From Planctomycetaceae bacterium (GTDB lineage: Bacteria > Planctomycetota > Phycisphaerae > Phycisphaerales > UBA1924), in NCBI GenBank assembly GCA_027487735.1, contig JAIYDA010000099.1, positions 1-45,201 on the forward strand: a DNA stretch of 45,201 nucleotides, in the 5' to 3' direction. Below, one piece after another: positions 1 through 7,600 of this stretch. The notes under the pieces were generated by a model. The model saw nothing but the letters and a program-made list of their open reading frames with translations. It ran no database searches and was not told the DNA's origin. How positions within the stretch are numbered: position 1 is the stretch's first letter; every line of letters starts with the position of its first letter. The translations under genes and the position numbers were made by a program.

Positions 1-214
1 CGTCGAGCGCGACGCAGAGGTACGTGGGCTTGCCTCCCCACGCCTGCATCGCGGGCCCCTCGCCCCGCAGCAGCTTGATGAGCATGCCCAGAAACCCGAA
101 CGACATGTTCGTGGGCTCCTTGGTCACGGGGCTGGTCATGGGCGTGCGGATGGCGTGGTAAGCCCGAAAGAACTGGGCATAGGCATCGATGATGTAGAGC
201 GTGGGGCGTGGCAC
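1..214 (-). CDS. polA: DNA polymerase I, N-terminal part (cut by window edge)
   Basis: Reading the minus strand from a GTG at 214 gives about 71 residues that match the start of the 5'-3' exonuclease domain of DNA polymerase I: LYIIDAYAQFFRAYHAIRTP, then a segment like FLGMLIKLLR and PTYLCVALD, where the family has its first acidic metal ligand (ID at the start) and the FD/LD ligand. The frame runs off position 1, so only the beginning is present. The GTG is chosen because an in-frame stop lies about 80 bases upstream and no ATG is available. No convincing Shine-Dalgarno is seen. Its role would be RNA primer removal and gap filling. It lies about 80 bases downstream of a small membrane protein on the same strand and may be co-transcribed with it. 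Confidence 0.85.
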   Translation of the reverse strand, partial: MPRPTLYIIDAYAQFFRAYHAIRTPMTSPVTKEPTNMSFGFLGMLIKLLRGEGPAMQAWGGKPTYLCVALD

Positions 215-293
215 GCGTGCAGGATATTGCGCGTGGCGGACGGACCGCGCGGAGCGTGCGACTGCACAGCGCGCCCAGCCGCATCACGCGACC

Positions 294-770
294 TCACGGG
301 GCTTCGCGCGAGGGCGAGGCTTCGCCGTCGATGATCTCTCGCCCGCGCGGCGGGCCCCCTGCTGATTCGCCTTCCGCATCCGTCGCTGAGTTTGCAGCCT
401 GCGTGCGCACGCGGACGTTCTCGCGCAGCGCTTCGCCCATGCTCTCGGCCCTGCGGGCGCGATAGGCCCGAGCCCTCGCACCGACGATGGGCTTGGGTGG
501 CAGCCCCAGCCACATACGCACCTTGGCACGCACGATCACCCAGATCGCCAGCCCGATCGCGATCACAAAGAACAAGACCACGCCGCCGATGATGATGGGC
601 AGACCAATGACCACGATGAGCACGATGATGCTCAGCCCCAGCATCGCCGAGAGCAGCCGCACAAGCACATTGCGCGAGCCCGCAGATCCGCTCGCGCCGG
701 CGGGCGAGGCGCTTGTGCCGTTGCCGCCGGGCAGTCCTGGTGCGAAGGTTGGGCCCTGTGGTGGATACAC
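294..770 (-). CDS. Small membrane protein of unknown function
   Basis: I do not recognise a family. The protein has a Gly/Pro/Ala-rich N-terminus, then one long hydrophobic block (LIVLIVVIGLPIIIGGVVLF and on through LAIWVIV, about 50 residues), probably two closely spaced membrane helices, followed by a basic and then Ser/Glu/Gly-rich cytoplasmic tail. The frame could begin as far upstream as 863, but that start lies inside the hairpin of a terminator, so I prefer the GTG at 770 (158 residues). The start is uncertain. The gene sits between the terminator at 841-881 and polA, so it probably begins its own transcript and may read into polA. Confidence 0.55.
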   Translation of the reverse strand: MYPPQGPTFAPGLPGGNGTSASPAGASGSAGSRNVLVRLLSAMLGLSIIVLIVVIGLPIIIGGVVLFFVIAIGLAIWVIVRAKVRMWLGLPPKPIVGARARAYRARRAESMGEALRENVRVRTQAANSATDAEGESAGGPPRGREIIDGEASPSREAP

Positions 771-840
771 GAAGCAAGTGTAGTAGCGGTGCCGCGTTTC
801 CTTCGCTGGCGCATGCAGCGGCTGAACGCGACCCGCAAGC

Positions 841-881
841 AAACAACGCACCCCCGAGGGCACTGGGCTCTCGGGGGTGCG
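841..881 (-). terminator. Intrinsic terminator of the 959-4414 gene
   Basis: A perfect 12-bp inverted repeat (847-858 pairs with 870-881; arm CGCACCCCCGAG) with an 11-nt loop. On the minus strand it is followed by TTGTTTGCTT, a T-rich tract. It lies about 80 bases after the stop codon of the large repeat protein. Confidence 0.8.
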
Positions 882-958
882 TCGAAGTGTGTGGTGCGGG
901 AAAGGAAAGTGAGAAAGGAAGGGAAGAAGGTGAAGTGAGCTGGAGCTGGCTCGCGTGC

Positions 959-3900
959 TCAGCAGCCGCCGCCCGCGAGCACCGTGAGGAACGAGACAAG
1001 GTCGGTGTCATCAGGGAAGAGCCCGTCGTTGTTGAAGTCGATGTCGGCGCATCCGGGCGTCGGGTCGGTGCTGCACGAGCCGCCCGCGAGCACGCTCAGG
1101 AAGTCGAGCAGGTCGGCATCATCGGGGAAGAGCCCGTCGCGGTTGAAGTCGATCGGATCGCAGGTGGTGTCCGTGACGGTGAGGAGCACGCTGTTGCTGG
1201 TGTAGCTGACGGCGAAGGCAATGCCAGGATCGGTGTTCACGACCACGTTCGCAAACGTGCCAGTGCGAGCATTCGGACCTGCCGCGGTCGATCGCACGAT
1301 CTCGTAGACGTCGCCCAGGATCGGGTAGAAGGGGCTGATCACGTTGACCACCAGCGTGCCGCCCACGACGACGTTGCCCGCCGCCTGCACGCGATCAAAC
1401 GGCACAGATGAGGGTGCGCCGATGTCGATCTGCGTCGTGCTCGCCGCAGACAGTGCAAGCGTGCTTCCAAAGCTCAGCGTGCCACCAAGGACTGGATCGC
1501 CTGGATTGAGCCTTGCGCCTGTGATGGAGACCGCAGGCGAGATCGTGCCGCGTCCTTGCACACTGCCTCCTGCGAACGTGAGTGCTGCGCCACCCAGCGA
1601 GCTGCCACTGCGCACACGCGTGATCGCGTTGCTTGCAGTCTGCGAGAACGCGCCGTTCATGTTGTAGGTGCCGGCTTCAACATCAAGCAAACCCGCGTTG
1701 CTCACTGTGACGTTAGACGTTGCTGTGGCGACGCCGGTCTTTCGTACCACGCCTGTGTTGTTCAGCGTGTTGACGCCGCCATTGGCCGCGAGGTTGATGC
1801 TCTGAAGTTCGAGCGTGCCGGCGTTGTTGAAGGTTGCGTTTGCCCAGAAGCGCGCGTTGCTGTTCTCGACCCACGTCGCACCTGCAGCGTTGTTGATTGT
1901 GCCGCCGTAGTTGAGGTTGCCTGCGCCGCTTGTGGATGCGTTGCCTGCGTTGGTGAGGGAGTTGCCTGCGCCGCTTGCGCTGATGTTTGACACGATGCGC
2001 ATCGTCTGCTGGGTGTTGATGGTTGCGTTCCCGCTTGCCGTGAGCGTGCCCGTTGCTTCTGCGGTGCCTGTGCCGGTTGTGCGGAAGGTGCCAACCAGTG
2101 TTGCAGAGTTGAGCGCAACAGTTGCGGGAGCTGCGATCGAGATCGTTGCGCCGCCGTTGCCTGTGTAGCTTGTGGAGTTGATGTCGAACGTGCCGCCGAG
2201 TGCATCGATGCTGGCGTTGTTCACGAACGGGAAGTTGATGGATGCAGTGCTCGCGGTGGTCTTCCGCAGTGTTGCGTTGTTGGTCAGCGTGTTCGTACCG
2301 CCATTTGCAGCGAGGCTGATTGACCGCAGATCCAAGATGCCGTTGTTGGTGAGGCTCGCGCTCCCGAAGAAGCGCGTGTTTGAGTTCTCGATCCAGGTGC
2401 CGTTCACGCCGTTGGTCAGTGGACCGGTGTAGTTGATGTTGCCTGCGCCGGACGTTGAAAGCAGGCCTTGGTTCGTCAGCGAGTTGCCCGCAGTGACGGT
2501 GACGTTGCTTCGTACGCTGAGTGCTGCGGTGGTGTTGGTGGTCACGTTGCCTGCAACCGTGAGCCCGCCGATCGTGGAGATGGTGCCAAGACCTGAGCAG
2601 CGCACGGTGCCTGCGAGCGTCATGTTGGTGAGGTTGACCTCGGCCCCTGTCGCAACCGCGATGTTTGCTGTGGGAATGCCCGTGTAGGTTGTGCCGCTCC
2701 AGTCGAGCGATCCAGCCTGCACATCAACAAGCCCGTTGTTGAGGAAGGGAATGTTGGAAGCCGCGGAACTCGCTGTGGTCTTTCGCAGTGTGGCGTTGTT
2801 CACGTGCGAGTTGGTGCCGCCATTGGCCGAAAAGTTGATGCTCTGCAGCTCCCACACGCCGTTGTTGACAAAGCTCGAGCCTCCGAGGAAACGATTGTTG
2901 CTGTTCTCAATCCATGTGCCCGTGGCACCATTGGTGAGTGTGCCCGCATAGTTGAGATTGCCTGCTCCGCTGGTTGAGACGTTGCCTGCATTGGTGAGGC
3001 TGTTCGCTCCGCCCACAGTGACGTCACTGAGAATGCGGAAGGGGCTGGTGGTGTTGAGCGTCACCGCGCCTGCAACGCCCAGCGAGCCCACGCTTTGCAG
3101 CGTGCCAGCACCAGAGAAGTTCACCGTGCCCGCGAGCGTCATGCCGGTGAACTGTGTCGTTGCGCCGGTTGCGACGTTGAGATTGCCAGTCGCGGTACCT
3201 GTATAAGTTGAGCCCGACAATGTCAGCGTGCCTGCTTGCACATCGATGGTGCCGCTGTTGCTGACGGGGAAGTTGATGGAAGCGGCCGAGACCGTGGTCT
3301 TGCGAACAGTGCCCGAGTTGTTCAGCGCGTTGGCTCCGCCATTAGCCGAGAGAGCGATCGATTGCAACTCCAGCAGGCCTTGGTTGGTGAAAGTGGTGCT
3401 CGCCCAGAAGCGCGTGTTGCTGTTCTCCACCCACGTGCCCGTCGATGCATTGGTGATCGAGCCCGAGTAGTTGATGTTGCCCGCGCCTGATGTTGTCAGG
3501 TCGCCAGTGTTCGTCAGCGAGCTTCCCGCTGGAACGCTGATGCTCGAAAAAACACGCAAGTTGCTCGCGACATTGGTGGTGACAGCACCCGAAATCGTGA
3601 GCGTGCCCGTGGTGTTGATCTCACCCGCGCCCGTGCCATTGAGGCGGCCCGAAAGCGTCACGCCGTTGAGATCGAACGCTGCGCCGCCTGTGCCTGCGAC
3701 TTGCACCACGCTTGTTGGTGTGCCCGTATACGTCGTGCCATTCAGGCTATAGGTTCCGCCCGTGATGTTGATAGTGCCCGAGTTGCTCAGGGCGAAGTTC
3801 TGGCTCGCGGTCGACGCAGTCGACTTCAGAAGGGTGCCCGTGTTGTTGATCGCGTTGACCCCGCCGTTGGCTGCGAGGGTGATAGAGCGAAGCTCAAGCG

Positions 3901-4414
3901 TGCCGGCGTTGTTGAACGTCGTGCTTCCCCAGAAGCGTGTGTTGCTGTTCTCGAGCCACGTCGCCCCCGCAGCATTGGTGAACGTCCCACCATAGTTGAT
4001 GCTGCCCGCACCGCTCGTTGAGAGGCTTCCGTTGTTCGTGAAGCCCGCGCTGGTGCTCATGTTGGCGACCATTCCGACTGACACGCCGCTGTTGATTGTG
4101 ACACTGCGCACCGACTGCGAGCCATCGATCGTCATGCCGCTCACACCAATCACGACATCGTCAGCTGCGCCCGGGAAAAGCGGCGCGACATTGCAGCCCG
4201 TCTGATTCCAGTTGTTGCGGAAGAGCGTGTTGCCCGCCCCGCAGCCGTTGAGGGTGCTGCACTGCGTTGTCCAGTTGAGTCCTGCGCAGCTCGTTGGAGT
4301 CCACGTGAATACCGCGGCAGTTGCTTGCCCCGCAGCGAGCGCGATCGCGCCGGCGGTTCCCAAGGTGCGAAGGTGACGGACTGAGCGAATGACGCTGCGA
4401 AGCGAGCGAGCCAT
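959..4414 (-). CDS. Secreted beta-repeat protein with C-terminal GC-type dockerin-like pair
   Basis: 1151 residues. The ATG at 4414 is preceded by GAGGAG about 10 nt upstream and followed by a signal peptide (MARSLRS, then a hydrophobic run ending GQATAA). An N-terminal Cys-containing segment (TSCAGLNWTTQC) leads into five tandem repeats of ~173 residues, each containing SGAGN.NY, a W.ENSN.RF motif, a LEL.SI..ANGG motif and a YTG motif. The composition (Thr, Gly, Ser, Asn, Ala) suggests a long beta-solenoid stalk. After the repeats comes a ~100-residue region with GDVYEIV and GTFANV, then two calcium-loop motifs (IDFNRDGLFPDD and IDFNNDGLFPDD) ending LAGGGC. The role is likely an extracellular structural or adhesive protein (inference). 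It diverges from dnaE across a 235-bp intergenic space. Confidence 0.85.
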   Translation of the reverse strand: MARSLRSVIRSVRHLRTLGTAGAIALAAGQATAAVFTWTPTSCAGLNWTTQCSTLNGCGAGNTLFRNNWNQTGCNVAPLFPGAADDVVIGVSGMTIDGSQSVRSVTINSGVSVGMVANMSTSAGFTNNGSLSTSGAGSINYGGTFTNAAGATWLENSNTRFWGSTTFNNAGTLELRSITLAANGGVNAINNTGTLLKSTASTASQNFALSNSGTINITGGTYSLNGTTYTGTPTSVVQVAGTGGAAFDLNGVTLSGRLNGTGAGEINTTGTLTISGAVTTNVASNLRVFSSISVPAGSSLTNTGDLTTSGAGNINYSGSITNASTGTWVENSNTRFWASTTFTNQGLLELQSIALSANGGANALNNSGTVRKTTVSAASINFPVSNSGTIDVQAGTLTLSGSTYTGTATGNLNVATGATTQFTGMTLAGTVNFSGAGTLQSVGSLGVAGAVTLNTTSPFRILSDVTVGGANSLTNAGNVSTSGAGNLNYAGTLTNGATGTWIENSNNRFLGGSSFVNNGVWELQSINFSANGGTNSHVNNATLRKTTASSAASNIPFLNNGLVDVQAGSLDWSGTTYTGIPTANIAVATGAEVNLTNMTLAGTVRCSGLGTISTIGGLTVAGNVTTNTTAALSVRSNVTVTAGNSLTNQGLLSTSGAGNINYTGPLTNGVNGTWIENSNTRFFGSASLTNNGILDLRSISLAANGGTNTLTNNATLRKTTASTASINFPFVNNASIDALGGTFDINSTSYTGNGGATISIAAPATVALNSATLVGTFRTTGTGTAEATGTLTASGNATINTQQTMRIVSNISASGAGNSLTNAGNASTSGAGNLNYGGTINNAAGATWVENSNARFWANATFNNAGTLELQSINLAANGGVNTLNNTGVVRKTGVATATSNVTVSNAGLLDVEAGTYNMNGAFSQTASNAITRVRSGSSLGGAALTFAGGSVQGRGTISPAVSITGARLNPGDPVLGGTLSFGSTLALSAASTTQIDIGAPSSVPFDRVQAAGNVVVGGTLVVNVISPFYPILGDVYEIVRSTAAGPNARTGTFANVVVNTDPGIAFAVSYTSNSVLLTVTDTTCDPIDFNRDGLFPDDADLLDFLSVLAGGSCSTDPTPGCADIDFNNDGLFPDDTDLVSFLTVLAGGGC
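1420..4015 (-). repeat. Five tandem 519-525 bp coding repeats
   Basis: Taking the SGAG codons as the phase mark, repeat starts fall at 4015, 3490, 2971, 2452 and 1930, giving periods of 525, 519, 519 and 522 bp. All periods are multiples of three. The fifth unit decays near 1420. Copies are diverged rather than identical, so this looks like old internal duplication, but it remains a substrate for recombination. Confidence 0.85.
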
Positions 4415-4649
4415 GATCCACACTCCTCTTGCTGGCACCCCGTGCTGTGGGCGCGACGAGCATTGACCGATGCCGGGAGCACAAAACGAGCCCCTTCGAG
4501 ACCGGCGACACGGGGAGATAGCTAGGCCCGAGCCGCACCTGACAAGAACTTGCAACTTTCGCCGCCGGAGGCGTTTGGGGCCGGTTTCCAGCCACCCATC
4601 GCCAATCAACATCTGCCAGCCCGCTCGCCCACGCGGGTACCCTTCCATC

Positions 4650-7600
4650 GTGCCAGAAGCCCCCGTCCAAAGCCCGTCCGCCGCCGACCCGTTCGCACAT
4701 CCCGCTGCGCAGTTCGTCCACCTGCACCTGCACAGCGAGTACAGCCTGCTCGATGGCGGCAACCAGATCGACAAGCTCGTCGACCGCGTCGCCGAGCTTG
4801 GGATGAAGGCCTGCGCCGTCACCGACCACGGCAACATCTTCGGTGCCGTCGCGTTTTATGAAGCCGCGAAGGCCAAGGGCATCAAGCCCATCCTCGGCGT
4901 GGAGGCCTATGTCACGCCTCCCGGCAAGCCGCGGACGGATCGCACATACTCAGGCGGAGGCGAAGGCGGTTATCACACCGTGCTGCTCGCCATGAACCTC
5001 ACGGGCTGGCGCAACCTCATGGTGCTCTGCAGCGAGGCGTTTCTCACGGGTTTTTACTACAAGCCCCGCATCGATCGCGAGCTGCTCGCCAAGCACAGCG
5101 AGGGCGTCATCGCCATCAACGGACACCTCGGCAGCGAGATAGGCGACCACCTGCTCGCGTTCGAACGCAGCGGCGACAAAAAGTATTGGGAGCTTGCGAA
5201 AGAGAGTGCGAGTTGGCACAAGAAGGCATTCGGCATTCGCCATTCGGCATTCGAGAATGGCACGAATGGCGAATCCCGAATGCCGAATGCCTTGCCCCGG
5301 TTCTACATCGAACTCCAACACCACATCCCCGAGCAAAACTCCATCAACAAACACCTCATCAAGCTCGCTCGAGAGCTCGATGTGCCGCTCGTGTGCGACA
5401 ACGACGCCCACTTCCTTCGCGAGGAAGACCACGACAGCCACGACACGCTCATCTGCATCAGCACAGGCAAGGGCAAGCGCGACGAGAATCGCATGCGCTA
5501 CCCGCGCGAGATCTTCGTCAAAGACGCGGCGCAGATGCGCGAGCTGTTTGACAACGACGAGTACAACAACGCCGAGTATGGCCAAGCCGGACGCGAAGCC
5601 CTCGCCAACACCGTCGCGATCGCGCGGGCGTGCGACGTCACGCTGCCCGTTGGTGCCAACCACGCCCCGCTCGTGCGCGTCGTGCTTCCACCCGAAGGCA
5701 AACTCCCCAAGCACACCGACCCGCAGTTCGCGGGCGATCTCACCGCGTGGTACAAGGCCTATTGCGGCAGCTTCAGCCTGCTGCCCTTCCGCAACGACGA
5801 CGGCAGCGACGTGACCGACGCCCAGCGTGTGCAAGCGAAGGCCGACTGCGACACCGCACTCCGCATGCTCGCCGAGGGCGGATTCATCTGGCGCTACGGC
5901 AACCATCCGCGCGAGCCAAACGCGGGCACCGACGCCACGCTGCTCAAGGAGCACACCGACAAAGTCGCTCGCCTCGATCGCGAACTCGGCATTCTCGCGA
6001 ACAAAAACATCTCCGCCTACTTCCTCATCGTGTGGGACTTCGTGAACTGGGGCCGCAACAACGGCGTGCCCGCCCTCGCCCGTGGCAGCGGCGTGGGCAC
6101 GATGGTGGGGTACGTGCTGGGCCTCAGCAACGCCTGTCCAGTGCGCTACGGCCTGCTGTTCGAACGCTTCACCGATCCTGACCGCAGCGAATACCCCGAT
6201 ATCGATATCGACCTCTGCCAGGATGGCCGCCAGCGCGTGATCGAGTACGTCCGCCAGAAGTACGGGCACGTCGCGCAGATCATCACCTTCGGAACGATGA
6301 AGGCCAAAGCCGCAATCCGCGACGTCGGACGCGTGCTCGAGCTGCCGATTCCTGAGGTAGATCGCATCTGCAAGCTCGTGCCCGAGGGGCTCGACGTCAC
6401 GATCGACAAGGCTCTCGAAGACGAGCCCGAACTCCGCGGCATGATGGGCCGCGACGACCGCATCCGCGAGCTCATCGAGCAGGCGCGCGCCCTCGAGGGC
6501 CACACCCGCCACGCGGGCGTGCACGCCGCGGGCGTCATCGTCGCCACCCGCCCCCTCAACGAGGTCGTCCCGCTCTACAAACAAAGCGGCGAAGACGCCA
6601 CCATCACGCAGTGGGATGGCCCCACCTGCGAGAAGATGGGCCTGCTCAAGATGGACTTTCTGGGCCTGCGCACCATCAGCGTCGTCGAACGCGCCAAGCA
6701 GCTCATTCGCGCCACGATGAGCGAGGAGGAAGTGTGGGCAGCGGTGGGGCGGGCGGCGGAATACAAAGAGTGGCAAAGTGGCAAAGTGGCAAAGTGGCAA
6801 AGTGAGGAAAGCAGTGATGGGAAAGATCAAGACGTTTCGGGACATGCTCGTGTGGCAGAAGGGAATGGAACTCGCGAGGCTCGTGTATCGAGCGACTCAG
6901 GCAATGCCGAAGGGCGAGGTCTTCGGGCTCACGAGTCAGATGCGTCGGGCGGCGACATCGATTCCCATGAACATCGCGGAGGGCTTCGGACAGCACACAA
7001 GGCCGAAGTTCATTCACGCGCTGAGAATCGCAGCGGGCTCGCTGAACGAGCTGATAACGGCGTACGAGCTGGTGGTGTCGATGCAGATGATCCCCAGCAA
7101 TCCGGAGCTTCAGTCGCTTCTCGACGAAGAGGATCGTCTTCTGAACGCGCTCATTCGCAGCCTCGAAGCCAAGGATCGGAAATAGTTGACGCTCCGAAAG
7201 CGTCCACTTCGCCACTTCGCCACTCCGCCACTTCGCCACTCTCTTTCTCCCACCCCCTCGACCTCGACCGCCTCTCCTTCTCCGACCAGCGCGTCTTCGA
7301 GATCTTCAAACGCGGCGAAACCACGGGCGTCTTCCAGTTTGAATCCGGCGGCATGCGGCGACTGCTCGTCGAGATGAAGCCCGACCGCCTCGAAGACCTC
7401 ATCGCCGCCAACGCCCTCTTCCGCCCAGGCCCGATGGACCTCATCCCCGACTACAACCGCCGCAAGCACGGCACCGAAGACGTGCCCAAGGTGCACGAGA
7501 TCGTCGACAAGTACACGCTCGAGACCTACGGCGTGATGGTCTATCAAGAGCAGGTCATGCAGATCGTGCATGGTCTTGGCGGCATCAAGCTGCGCGATGC

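Noticed and set aside
4950-6845. 631-codon open frame on the minus strand opposite dnaE
   Set aside because: It mirrors dnaE codons, has an Ala/Val/His/Glu-rich composition typical of antisense frames in GC-rich genes, and shows no protein motif.
6764-7255. Interpretation of the dnaE insertion as an intein
   Set aside because: There are no intein splicing motifs (no N-terminal Cys/Ser block, no terminal His-Asn), and the gene inside is in another frame.
6764-7255. Interpretation as a diversity-generating retroelement with an Avd protein
   Set aside because: The fold is shared, but no reverse transcriptase, template repeat or variable repeat is visible in the window.
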